The notes under the pieces: generated by a model | Databases searched by the model: none | The model's input: the letters and a program-made list of their open reading frames with translations, nothing else | What the model was told of the DNA's origin: nothing | NCBI GenBank assembly: GCA_032768795.1 | Contig: CP136496.1 | Span: 558,001-622,000 of the forward strand | Length of the DNA: 64,000 nucleotides | Origin: Tremella fuciformis | Taxonomy: Eukaryota > Basidiomycota > Tremellomycetes > Tremellales > Tremellaceae | Reading direction: 5' to 3' | Position numbers and translations under genes: made by a program | Part shown: positions 49,025-60,094 of the stretch, piece after piece | How the letters are laid out: each line of letters begins with the position of its first letter | Numbering within the stretch: position 1 is the first letter of the stretch

Positions 49025-50110
49025 ATGGTCAGATCTCGTCAGTAACAGCTAAAATCTCTCGAGGTAGTGGTAGACTCATGTATAGATGCGAAAAATAACA
49101 CTACGCAATCCACACTCAGCTCCTACGAGCGCTCCCTCCTCCGCAAGCCCAACGAAGCTCGGCGGTTGGGTGCCGACTCGTTCAAGGCCCTCGACGCCTG
49201 CAACCTATGCCTCTCGACCGTCGTGGCACCGGTAGCATGCTCAAAGGGGCATGTGTACTGCCGCGAATGCGCCATCTCCAACTTGCTCACGCAAAAGGCA
49301 TCTATCGAGGTGCAGAAGCGGGAAATGGAGCGGTGGGAGGAGAACGAGCTGCGCGAGCGAGACGAGGCACGTCTCAGAGCGCGAGAGCGGATTATCAGCG
49401 AATTCGAGAAGGGCATGGGGCTCGGTGGCTCCTCGGGTCGGAGACCGGGCGAGAATGGTGTGCGGGACGTGCGGCCGGACGGGAGGAAGAAGACGATGGA
49501 GGAGATGGCGGTCGAGGCGGAGGAACGGGCGATGAGGGCGATCGAGCTGGAGCAGGCTGAAGCGCGAAAGTCCAAGTTGGCGGCGTTCTGGTTGCCTAGT
49601 ATGACGCCGGAGGCGAAGCTGGGCCCAGTCAAGGATCTCAAGCTGCAGACGGTTTGTCAGGTGGGAGGATCCAGTCACGCCTTTTCGTACGTCGGCATTC
49701 GAATGCGATGCAGGCTTAACTGACACCGCAGGCGCAAAACCCTCTTACCCGTCGTTATCACCTACCCTTCCGGATCCAAAACGCCTTCATGCCCTTCATG
49801 TCACCGCGAGCTCAACAACGCCGTCCCCTCCATCCTCCTATCCTCGCGTTCCTCAGCCGCTGCACCTCCGGATGGTGAAGACGGCCCGAAGAAGAAAAAG
49901 GCAAAGAAGGACAAGGGAGAGGAGTACACCTGTGGACACGTCGTGTGCAAGACATGCGCAGATACGATCGTCAAGCCGACCGGGCGGTGTTGTGTGTGCG
50001 AGCTCGAGGTCGGTAAAGATGGGTTGATACCGCTCGGCAAGGAGGGTACTGGCTTCGCCGCCGCTGGAGGTGCAGAGGTCAAGCGCGACACGATCGTCTT
50101 TCGGATATAG
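49025..50110 (+). CDS. NOSIP homologue, U-box ubiquitin ligase-like protein
   Basis: Exons 49025-49037 (13 nt), 49086-49686 and 49732-50110 give 330 residues. The small first exon restores the family N-terminus MVRSHAKNNTTQSTLSSYER. A split RING/U-box follows: FKALDACNLCLSTVVAPVAC, then KGHVYCRECAISNLLTQK. A long charged helix with EKREMERWEENE-like composition follows. The second half is KLQTVCQVGG...RKTLLPVVITYPSG, SCPSCHRELNN, then EEYTCGHVVCKTCADTIVKP and GRCCVCELEVG. NOSIP-family proteins act as E3 ligases and associate with late spliceosomes. It is convergent with the membrane-protein gene downstream. Confidence 0.9.
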
Positions 50111-50397
50111 CCTTGCAAGATGGGTCAAACGAAGTCTGTTGAGTCGAGCAAATCTTCTCATCCTCCACCGCCTCGATGCCTCGCTATGAGGCGAGGATCT
50201 GAGCGTCTTCGGGGCTCTATGGACCCGCCGACAGCTGGGTGCGGCTCATTCATTGTATGCATGACGTATGAAGCTCAAAAGCGAGTGGGCTTGCGACTCT
50301 GCGACAAACAAACCTCCAGGCTCTACAGAATCACGGCGACAAAAAAATCACACTCGAATCACACCCCAGCTCGCTAGGGTCCGTCGGGGCCCGCCCT

Positions 50398-51877
50398 CTA
50401 CACGTGATTATGAACGTGGTGAAGACGCTCTTTGCTGACGCTCGGGAGGTAATCGTTCTGATGTCCGGCCCCGCCTGAGTATGCCGACACATCATCGGTC
50501 TCTTTGTCCACTTCCTCTACGTCAGGCAGGCGGTTGCTCGAATCGGTCGACCAGGGCTGTCTTTCAGCTACTGATGGCAGCGAGACACATCTCTACTGAC
50601 CTTGGTGTCATACATTGACGAAGGAATGACGACCGCCGTCTTCTGCCCCATGACGCTGCGTGGGCGATAGGCATTCTCGGCTTGCGTGATCTCATTGACG
50701 AGGCCCTCCCGGCTTAAGAGCGTTACCATAAGTCCGACAAGGTATGACTTGGGCAGGATCATCCTTGAGTGTCAGCCCAGGTTCTGCTCCAGCCAGAATT
50801 AAACTTACTCTAGGAAGATGGCGACTGTCGAATTAGGGCTAATGACAAAGTAGACGAGAAAGCCGAGGGTCCTAATCTCAGCTGCGCTTCGCGATTGGGG
50901 GTGCTCAGCTCACATCATCATGGGAACGAAGGCCGTCTCAACAGTCAGGATGAAGACGCGCTGGACAAGTTTGTCCGTGTGGCTCCACCCGGTCCGAACT
51001 TTCCATAGACCCCACCCGATCAGGACAACAAGTGACAGGTCAATTGCAAGGGAGGACGCGGTCCACACGTAGATATACCTGCGGAACGTCTAAGAGTGAG
51101 CAGCGAAACAAGGTTCCTGGACGTCATTGCTTACATAGGCCACCTGGGCGAGATCACCAGCGTCATGAGCTCTGATTCTGATGACAACGCTCATGGCGAA
51201 CTGCAGGCAGCTGTGGGAGTCAGCAAAGGAGGTGTCATTCTGGGAAGGAGGCTTTACCCTAGCATTGTCAGAGGGATCAGAATGAAGGCGCTCTTGCTGT
51301 GCAGTCGCCAGGCTCGGTGTCCATAGAACAGCTTTCACCGTCAGCGACCATAGCTGGCGCCAACGGTTCTCCACTGACCTGGACGGGAGTCACGACGAAG
51401 TTGTTTATGAGCGGCACGTAAATGAGCCCTGTAACTCAGAGAGCTCTTGTATATTACCAGTGGCGACTGACACGTAATGCTGCCGAAGTTGATCCACACT
51501 CCAAAATTGTAGACGAACAGGTGGATGACCATTGCGAAGATGAAGCCAGTCTCGCACAGACCGAAGAACGAAGCCGAGTACACGATGGCCTTGAGCCCAA
51601 GGGGATCATTCTTGGCTTGACTGCGCCACTGAATGACTTGTGTGATCACGAGTCCCATGAGCATGGCGTCCATCCATACGCTGCTGTCAAGACGCGGTCG
51701 CAAGGGATTGGGAGTACTCACGCGATAATGTATGGGCCGATCCATAGGCTGCGAGTCAACAGCCATCCTTTACGCATGCTGAGATGGTACGTACCCCGGG
51801 TCACCACCCATCGCGGCTTCTGCGGCCTGCTCTAGTATGCTCGCGGTCGAGCTAGCCTCGTCTGTCACGTTCGACAT
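50398..51877 (-). CDS. Multi-pass membrane protein, DUF6534-like
   Basis: Start ATG 51877 (MSNVTDEASSTASILEQAAE). Splicing of two short introns gives PGLWIGPYIIAVWMDAMLMG, then GLVITQVIQWRSQAKNDPLG and VYSASFFGLCETGFIFAMVI. About seven hydrophobic segments run through the rest, ending in LPKSYLVGLMVTLLSREGLVNEITQ. A hydrophilic tail follows after the last intron (PWSTDSSNRLPDVEE to KERLHHVHNHV), with the stop at 50398. The layout and the SREGLVNEI-like end fit the basidiomycete DUF6534 family, of unknown function. Middle exon junctions are approximate. Confidence 0.72.
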
Positions 51878-52621
51878 CTTGGATTGTAGTGGATTGACTA
51901 GCGCCGAAGTGAGCAAAGGGGGAACGGATGATGGGGACCGTCAGTCCAGGAGGCTATTTGTATGCACCTTGAGAGTCGCTTTCCACCTTCGAGAGGGAAC
52001 ATTCTCCGCAATCGCCTCCGTTCGAGAATACCGTCCTCCGTGTCAGCTTTGGGGATTACACCGTCCGTCGACGGAACGCCAGGCCACTTGGAATCGTCCT
52101 TTTCCTCTGCCCACTGTCCCTTTCGTCTGCAGATGCTGCCTTGGAGTGTCGCCGATCCCGGAGGTTGAGATGAGAGATGATTGCTTGATTGTCCTGCACT
52201 CACAACTCACACACAGATTGAGTGATGGTTGGGATTCCTTTTGATGGCCGCCACTTTGTATAGGTACCATCAGCAAATTGAGGCGCAGCACCCACAAACC
52301 TCCCTCCCATCTCGGTGATTCTAGGCCTCACTCCGGCTCCACAACGCCTAGCAGCGGGTTCAGTCGATGAGATTGAGTCGACTGCGGTACTGTATTGACA
52401 CACAAGTACAGTGAAGCGAAGGATGAAACACAACATGAAACGCGCTTACGGCTCCGACAGGTACGGTACAGATCTACGAGGACAATGACGTAAAAATCCA
52501 GTCAGCCGGGGCATCGACGTCACGTCCATCAACTGGTCGAGGGCGGTGAGCAGCATATAAAGCACGACGAGGAAGCGAGTGGATCCCCCAACGCTTGACA
52601 AAAACTCATTCCACTCCTAAA
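51878..52621. promoter_or_regulatory. Divergent promoter region with CRE-like sites and TATA box
   Basis: 744 bp upstream of the CON-6 gene. ATGACGTAA at 52485-52493 and GACGTCAC at 52516-52523 resemble ATF/CREB (Atf1-type stress bZIP) sites. TATAAAG at 52556 lies about 60 nt before the CON-6 ATG. No gene is supported in the rest. Confidence 0.5.
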
Positions 52622-53333
52622 ATGACGGCACTTCCAGACGAACAAGCCCGCACATTGGCGGGGTACAAAGCGTAAGTGCCTGCTCGGGACGCTGTGGGTG
52701 GCGAAAGCTCACTCGCAGAGCGCTACACAACCCCCGTGTGTCTGAAGGGGCCAAGGATCACGCCGCTCAAGTATTGCGAGAGGCGGGAGTAGAGGAGCCG
52801 GGTGGGGGCTTGGCGCACCACCATCACGGCACCCATGCCCACATGGACCATGACGAGGCCGCCACGCACGAGCGCCACGTTGTGGGCGGGTACAAGTCGT
52901 CAGCGAATTGTATGTCATGTGAGCTTCAGCTGACAAGTAGGACACTGAGCAACCCTCGCACCTCTGACAAAGCGAAAGAACACGCAGCACATGTGCTCGA
53001 GCAAGTAGCGAGCGGCCAGCCTCTGCAGATGGACGAGCACGAGCGGCATGTGTTGGACGGGTACATGTCGTGAGCCTGCTGCGCCCTCACTATCAGGAAG
53101 ATGATGTCTGCTCACTCCTGTCAGTATCATAAACAGCTCTCGATTGCCCGAAGAGACCAAGCGGAGCGCGCAAATTGCGTGTTATGATAAGGCCAAGTCG
53201 TAAGTCTCGCGAACCCTCGGCGCCAAGTAGAACGCTGTGAGACGGCACTCACCTCAGCATCCTGCGAGATGGAAAAGCGGACGCCCAAGCCAAGGAAGCC
53301 GCCAGACAGACTCTCGCCGATCTCGGCTTTTGA
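52622..53333 (+). CDS. CON-6 family stress/conidiation protein
   Basis: Exons 52622-52671, 52719-52898, 52941-53069, 53125-53199 and 53258-53333 sum to 510 nt and 169 residues. Con-6 repeats are plain: NPRVSEGAKDHAAQVLREAG and NPRTSDKAKEHAAHVLEQ. Two weaker copies follow, INSSRLPEETKRSAQIA and DGKADAQAKEAARQTLADLG. Each sits in its own exon, and all four introns fall after the second base of the codon (phase 2), so the gene looks built by exon duplication. Between repeats 1 and 2 is a His-rich linker (HHHHGTHAHMDHDE). Con-6 proteins are small, hydrophilic and induced in spores and by stress. The CRE-like promoter sites fit that. Confidence 0.9.
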
Positions 53334-53755
53334 AGCATTCGTCGTCCGAGATGGGATGTCTCGATGGGGAGAGAGATGGTGCGAGCCTTCTATCTGTAGC
53401 GTGCACTCATGCAAATCCTCTGGTCAGCGCTGTATATCGCGGACAGCTCGGAGACATCCAGATCACCCTTATTGAGCGTGACATGCTACCCGAGCTTCGC
53501 AGCGGGCGCTACACTTGGCTGTTAGGGTGTTTGAAAGATTCCGGTGGATTTGAGATCCTGTCCGATACCGTAGGGGCGAAGAGTGGGCTATGGCCCTTAA
53601 TCATGGACTCGCTGCCAGGACCTCAAAACCAAGCAGGACGATGATAAGAGTAATGCACCACAGTACGAAAAAATAAAGCCAGAAGACAGAAAAGACTCAG
53701 ATCCGTCCAGGGAAGACTGGTAGACCACTAGAGTAATGAAGCGGGTCGTTGGAAG
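53334..53755. other. Intergenic between convergent CON-6 and unknown gene
   Basis: 422 bp of 3' flanks. An open frame overlaps the last CON-6 exon in another phase and has no domain. Confidence 0.4.
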
Positions 53756-54355
53756 TCATCGCTCGGCATTGGGCTCGGTTGGAGCATCCGTGGGCGAGAG
53801 TTCATTCGTATGAAATAGTAGATACGTCTTGACCTTGCCTCCGGGGGAAAGCATTGTTCCCTGAGGATCTTGCACAGAGTAGACCGTCCAGTCAAGAAGC
53901 GGCCACAGATGCGCGCGCGAATGACGGATGCGAGGAATGCCAAGAAACGTGGGGCTGATCCCAATTTCGTGAGCAGTGCAATCGCCTAGAAACACCTCGA
54001 ATTTCTTGCCACGCGAACGCTCGGGAACGCCCGTATAGACGTGTACCAAACTACCTGATGTCTCTTTGCCCTTCTTAAGGTCGCTCATGCCCATGTAACC
54101 ATCCACCGCCTGCGCGTCCTTTTTCGCATACACTGGTTCACCATCTTGGTCCATGTATTCCCCATGCGTTTCCATCAAGGTCCCTCGGTGGGGGATTGTC
54201 AAGCCCAGGGCTGTTGCAGCTTCAGCTGACAGTGCGGCTGCTGTATCCCCACGGGTGATTGTAATGTCGGTTACGGTTTCGGAGACGAAGCTCTGAACCG
54301 ATTTAAGCGCGTGGAGTTCTCTTATCTCGGAGAGGGAAGACGGGTCGGTCGACAT
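53756..54355 (-). CDS. Hypothetical soluble protein, 199 aa, intronless
   Basis: From ATG 54355 (MSTDPSSLSEIRELHALKSV) to TGA 53756. No signal peptide or membrane span, mixed alpha/beta composition, with ETVTDITITRGDTAAALSAE, KKFEVFLGDCTAHEIGIS and GGKVKTYLLFHTNEL. No family is recognised. Lack of introns and a clean long frame support coding. It is convergent with the CON-6 gene. Confidence 0.6.
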   Translation of the reverse strand: MSTDPSSLSEIRELHALKSVQSFVSETVTDITITRGDTAAALSAEAATALGLTIPHRGTLMETHGEYMDQDGEPVYAKKDAQAVDGYMGMSDLKKGKETSGSLVHVYTGVPERSRGKKFEVFLGDCTAHEIGISPTFLGIPRIRHSRAHLWPLLDWTVYSVQDPQGTMLSPGGKVKTYLLFHTNELSPTDAPTEPNAER

Positions 54356-55589
54356 TGTTGAAAGTGAGGTCAACTGCTACGAAAATGCTGCGATGGATTA
54401 GAGCCAGATAGATTGCTGTTGACGAGGTTCTGGGACAGAAAGAAGAGTGGCAAGAGGAGGCGACGAGAGGGGGCGTCGATTCTTTATAGGCCTTCGAGCA
54501 TCGAGCACAGGAGAGGGCCAATGTGAAAGACATAAATCGAATCGCTTGACATTTCCTTTGATTGCTGAATAGGTCCATTCAGAATCCCATCTGGTGTGCA
54601 CAGGCAGGACCGCGGAATTTCCAAATCCCCAGTCCGGCGCGCACGCGGATATCCAATCTGATATCAAATGATTGCCCCTTCTGCCAGGCTTGATCTAAAA
54701 ACTGACTCGTCTATAAGCTACGTAAAGATGCTGCTTGACAGCGGATCAAAACCTAAGTTGTTCACAGAAGGGGCTCATTTGGCCGCATTTCACAGTGCGA
54801 TGCTGTGAGTCAGACGGAAAGCTCCAAGGCGAAGACGGGCCCAAGGTGGGAAGGATGTCAACAAGATGCTGTCCCGTCTGGGGTCTACGGCGACGATCTG
54901 TGTTCTGCTCCCAAGGCAAGGGAACGAAGCTGTCATGTAGAGCTTAGCACAGTTAAAAGCCCAACGACCATTCTACATGATCACCTGTCAATGGCCGGGG
55001 CGCTGTCCGCGTGTAGTGCTGGTCCCCGGCATTGATAAGTCGTTTGAGAATCTGCTGTGTAGCCATTTGTGGCAGACGTGCACCTGCCGCCAACGCCTGG
55101 AAAATATTTCCAGTATCGTAGGAGAATTTCGGAGGTCTCTTATTTCGCACGGAGACAAACGCTCGCTTCGAAGAGATCAATCACGAGCTAGTCTCGATCT
55201 ACGAGATACAGGGAGGCGGTCTTTGCGGAGACACCGCCTCACTGAACACTCACATTTACCGTCTCCTCGATTCTCTTGGCACGTCATGTTTCGCACAGAA
55301 GAAGAAAGTTTGTACATAGTCATACGATGCAACAAATTTGAGATGAGTCGGAGCGCCTCCCCATTCAGAGTGCAATGGGTCCAGACTTTCATGAATCGTA
55401 TACAACAGTTCGATCATAGATGGACAGAACTCCAACGGACAGGCGCGCGCGTGCCCTCGTCATGCTTTCTGCCATGGCCCCCTCGCGAGGAACATCGAGT
55501 ATGACGCAAGTTTTTGAATCTCCCCCTAGACCTTCGTCAAGCAAGGCTCTGTACGTACACGCCTACTTTCATCAACACGCCCTCACGCA
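54356..55589. other. 1.2 kb without a supported gene
   Basis: The longest frame (plus 54977-55504) shows no domain and lies opposite other frames of similar size. Possibly promoter plus decayed sequence. I see nothing definite. Confidence 0.35.
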
Positions 55590-57335
55590 CTACCACTTGT
55601 ACCGGAACCCCTTGGCTTTGTCAGCATGATGCGCCGTGTCGGGTACGAAGCCCGGCTCAGGCTTGCCCTCGTTCCTGTCGCGACGGCGATTGGCGTGGAG
55701 GCAGAGAAAGAGATAGGCGATAGTGGAGCACAGCCCGACAATGGCGACACCGAGACAGGCGAATGTCCCCGAACGGTACGCCGGCGAGTCCTTTGAAGGG
55801 AACATGTAGCCGGCCGCTGTAGAAATAGCCTGGCCTAAGGCGAGCACCAAGGGGACTGCGACAGCCCTACGTGCGTGGTTCCCGGCGTTCTCTGTGATCC
55901 ACAGGCTGGCCGTCAGTACATGCTCGAAGTGGTGGAAGCAGATGAGAACGCACAACTTGAGGGGCACAACGACGAGTCCACCGTTGGTCATGAGGCACAG
56001 ACCGACATAGCGGGCATTGCGCTGAGCGACAGTGCGTGCGAGTGGTATGGCGGCAATGATGACGGTGCCGATGACCATGAGGACGAAGCCAAAGATCAGG
56101 AATGGTGCCCGGCGCCCGGTCTTGTCTGACAAGTAGCCGCACGCCAGCATGGTGAACAGGGCCGAGCCGTACGCTGGCAGCGTCATGAGCTGTCACGTCA
56201 GTCTGGTGATTGTCAGTGGAGCTCGACCGGCTCACCTGTGCCGTTGCTCCAGAGTGACCTGACTCGGCGATGAGGACGGGAAGGAAGATGTTGATCACAT
56301 ACAACACCAAGACGGCACACATGTTAGAGATGGCGGCTGGGCTCAGCTCTGCCGTTCTACGAGGGCCAAGCTTACGCAACATGAGCGGCCAGCTCCACAG
56401 GATCGAGACCATCTGTTTCCATGGCAGTGTCGGCTCTTCCGCAGTCTCCCAGCGCGCAAGTCGAGCAATGGCGAGCTCTCTCTCCGTCGGCGTAAGACGT
56501 CTCGTCTTGCTCATTTCTCCAGGCAGAGTCCAGTAGGCCCAGAGACCCAGGACGATAGTCGGGGTGCCATCTATGATGAACAGCAGCCGCCAAGGCGCAA
56601 CGGGCGAGTGGGAAAAGTTGAGCCCGTAGCCGATGAGGCCGTTGACGATCCCGCTACCGCCATCAGCCTCCGTGACCAGAGACCGCTTGACAGACTCACG
56701 ATACCGCATTCGCCGCATAGAACCAAACGAAACGAGAACCCTTCTCTTCATGCGAATACCATTTCGACAACAGCAGCGGCACGACGGGCTGAAACGCGGC
56801 TTCGCCAACCGCCATGAGGAAACGGGTTCCGGTCGCCGCTGCCCAACTGTGGACCGCGCCAGACGCTGTTGACGCCACCCCCCACACAACCGCAGCCAAG
56901 CTTACTTGCAGGTAAGGCACCTCGTACCGTTTCGCAAGGATGCCGAAGGGAATCACCAGTGACGCATAACCGACAAAAAAGACAGCGACGAGCAGCGAGT
57001 AGGCGGAGCCGTGCGGGTCTGCAGGAAGGCCGCGGGGTCCGACCATTCCCAAGAGCTTGACGTTGCCCAGACTATTGCGGTCAAGACACGAGAAAAGATA
57101 TAGGAGCATGAGGGAGGGCATGAAGAGAAAGTCCAGCTGCTGCTTAGGCCACAACTCTGATGAGAGGGCGCCCGCTTACCTTCCTCACAAGCTTCCTCTC
57201 CCCCACAACATCCACTTCGGCAGCGGTCTGTTGACCGGGAGAATAGACCTTTTCGATCTCACTGAGGCTCAGGTCTTTCTGATCTTCCGGGAGCCCGACA
57301 GGTAAGTCGACCGTCGCAAGCTGTGATGGGGTCAT
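55590..57335 (-). CDS. MFS permease, anion:cation symporter (allantoate/nicotinate type)
   Basis: Start ATG 57335 (MTPSQLATVDLPVGLPED). A cytosolic N-terminus of about 60 residues comes first. The twelve-span MFS fold then begins with LMLLYLFSCLDRNSLGNVKL, the D-R-N-x-x-x-G-N-A/V motif of Dal5/Tna1-type transporters. Others include FFVGYASLVIPFGILAKRYE, GTRFLMAVGEAAFQPVVPLL, APWRLLFIIDGTPTIVLGLW and CGYLSDKTGRRAPFLIFGFV (the second signature loop). It ends DKAKGFRYKW. Members of this ACS family import small organic anions or vitamins (allantoate, nicotinate, pantothenate, biotin). Substrate unknown here. About three short introns. Confidence 0.88.
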
Positions 57336-58352
57336 TTTGACTATGATCAAGGTGGCAGGCGCAAAGTATGATCTTGGGCTCTTGGAAGGACGGGAGCGAA
57401 GGGCTCTTGTAGGCGCATCGAGCAGAGCGAGGTGTGTCGAGCCCCGTACGAGTCTCGGCACGCTCCACAGCACTCATCGCGATGGGGCATCGGCGGGGCT
57501 CATGTTTTTGACACCAAAAGCGGGGACGGTGACGGCGTGAGACAGCCGCTCATCGTTACAGCGTTTGAACAGAGACGGCGCGCAGGACAATGCCGAGGAA
57601 TGGCAAGAAGCTCGTCCCACTCAATTGTGCACGCTTACACCATGTTTGCGGGGTAAGCCGTGATCCTGGCGAGAGAGTGCAACGTCTGACGCGAGTCTCA
57701 CTGACTTCCGAAAGCTTACGATCAATTGAACGCGCTGCGCACTCTCGATGTTCCAAAAGGTGGTTCGTGTCCGGAATGTCCATATTCTCCCAAGAGCAGT
57801 ATATACGGTCAAGTTTGTCATGGAGGACTGTCACGGCGTATGAGTTCGACGCAGTGTCCAACGTACAGAACGAGCTCCGGCTATTTCTGGCTCCTCTCAA
57901 TGCCGTTCATCGTGGGTGGGCCCATGTCTCGAAGAGCACGGCAGGCAGCTCGGCGCTGTCGGCACGGTAATTGAGGGACGTGTCCGGGATCTGGCAATGC
58001 ATCGTTCGCTTAATTGTCAACGGGATTCGAGACCAGGCCGCCGATCGGCGTGTGTTGAACGGGTCAGTTGTCAGCGAAGACCCATTGCAACAATCGTCCA
58101 TCTCGCCATCTAAGTTGCCTCCCGGTAGCCTTAGACAACCTTCTCACCATAAAGCAATGCATGCATATGCAAAGACCCGAAAGCTGACAGTTGATGCTAT
58201 TCCAATCCCAGCCGACATTGATGATTGTCCTCCATGATCGTCATCGTGCTCTCCTTTCTCTTCAATCTTCAATCACACGGAATGTCCACATGTTACACCT
58301 CAGCGCGTGCTCGCAAGACTCCCTTCCTTCCCCAAATCACCGGCGACGCCGG
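57336..58352. other. 1 kb between two minus-strand genes, no supported gene
   Basis: It holds the permease promoter and the ceramidase 3' flank. Overlapping frames of 60-125 codons occur on both strands with no domain or consistent splice chain. Confidence 0.35.
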
Positions 58353-59561
58353 CTAGTGAGCGATGCCATTGGTGCCATTGACACCATTTGACCGGAGGAC
58401 GTTGCCATCCTTGGCTTTCAAAGTCCCGTTCGTGCTCGTCTTGCTGGCACCCTCGGACTTCTCCGCCAACGCAGTCTTGGAATCTGCGACGTCCTTCGGG
58501 ACGGCAGGCAGGGGAACGGGGAACCAGTCGTCGGAAGGCATGACATACGCGTCCGGGTTGACCTTGATACAAAGTTGCAGGTCTGCACGTCAATGTGGAT
58601 TCGGACCGCGGGCGATTGACACGAACAAATGGTGGCGGTGAAGATGAGGAAGCCGCCGTAGCCTGTGAGAATATGCCACCATCCATGTCCTGTAAGATTG
58701 TTAGCTACCATCACGAGCACAACGCTGGACACACCTTCGAGGAGGAAGCCCCACGGGCCCATGTGAGAACGTGTGCCACGCAGCGTGTCACAGAACACGT
58801 TGTCGACGTTCCACACAGCGAAGCCAAGTGCAAAAGTGGCCATTCCGCTAAGTATAGTGCGCAGGATACGAGATCGCGAGACGTGATCTGGCGGGAGGCG
58901 GCGGATGAGGATGAAGGAGCGGGCGAGACAGGTGATCATCGTGGCTGCAAAGATGATCTGGTGGTACACGGGATTCGGAAGGGAGATGCTACATCTGTCA
59001 GCTATTTGGAACACAAACGTCGCTGAGGAGGCTGACTAGGAGACCGTGATGAAGATGTCTGCGGCGAGCACGGCAAGCGGACCCCAGACGCCAAAGCGAG
59101 GCCGGAAGTCGGTGCGGGTATCGAGGGAGAGGTAGGCGGCGTACGTGATGAGGTAGATCTGAGGTCAGTCGCCTGTCTGAGCGAGAGGAGGAACCTGGGT
59201 ATGCACCATGGGCAGCTCGTCCATCAACTGCCACTCCCACCTCAAGCTCATGTGGAACCCAAAGCTCCCCAGACCAATGAGGGTCAAGCCCAAGTAACAC
59301 AGCGCATATCGCTTCGGTATACCCTGCGCCACGATCCGGCGTGCGCCATACAGGCCGAGGAGGATGGAGGGGAGGTTGGTGAGTGTGTTGACGAACTCGG
59401 CGATGTACGGCGTATGCGAGTAATTGAGCTCGCACCAGTCGATCGTGGAGGTGTGCTTGCCCAGCCCTGCTCGTCAGCGGGACAGATGACAGGCCTGCTT
59501 CCTGCCGAGACTCACAGCCTTCTTGCAACTGGTCGCCTCGGAGACTGTCGAATGCGCCCAT
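58353..59561 (-). CDS. Alkaline ceramidase (Ypc1/Ydc1 type)
   Basis: Hydrolyses (dihydro/phyto)ceramide to sphingoid base and fatty acid in the ER/Golgi membrane. Start ATG 59561 (MGAFDSLRGDQLQEG). After a short intron comes the calcium-site block STIDWCELNYSHTPYIAEF. Membrane segments follow, with GLGSFGFHMSLRWEWQLMDE (zinc His and catalytic Asp), SGMATFALGFAVWNVDNVFC and HGWWHILTGYGG (two zinc His). The hydrophilic tail ends NGVNGTNGIAH. About five short introns. Its metal-site layout matches human ACER3. It is part of sphingolipid turnover. Confidence 0.93.
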
Positions 59562-60094
59562 CTCTTTCGTATGCACGTTTTCTCGGTTTCGGAGGTGGAG
59601 TCTATATTCTACAGTCTAGAGATGAGAGTGGTCTAGTCGGGAAGGCCGGTGGCGATGGGGGCGGTGCGAGCTGTGCTTGTTACGACAATGGACGATGATG
59701 CTGATGACGATGTATTGAAGTTGGGGGACAAGGTTAGAGTCTTGTTAATGATCCCCTCATGCTTATATGCTCCATGCTGAGTAGAAAGCAGGAAGAGATG
59801 GGATGCGTATTCCATTGCCGGGAATACACTTCGAAGTACCCTTTTCAGGCACTTCCTTTGTGCCTAACAACCTCCACTTCAACGTCTGTGCACAGATACC
59901 AGCGACTACTTCGACTACTCGAGTAGCAGATGGCATAGGTGGGAGGCGTGCATGCGGGGAGAATAGGCATCACTTTGTAGCCCAGACTACTTTTGCGCAT
60001 GCACACTAAATGAACGCTCAGTCTCGACAACCTAGTACCGAGGGCGCCTGTTTGCGTCAGCTGCCCTTCAGTCGCAGTCTACAGCCTTCGATGC
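59562..60094. other. Intergenic ceramidase promoter and Tra2 3' flank
   Basis: 533 bp. No gene is supported. Small frames only. Confidence 0.4.

Noticed and set aside
54977..55504. 175-codon plus-strand frame
   Set aside because: No domain and mirrored by minus-strand frames in the same stretch.
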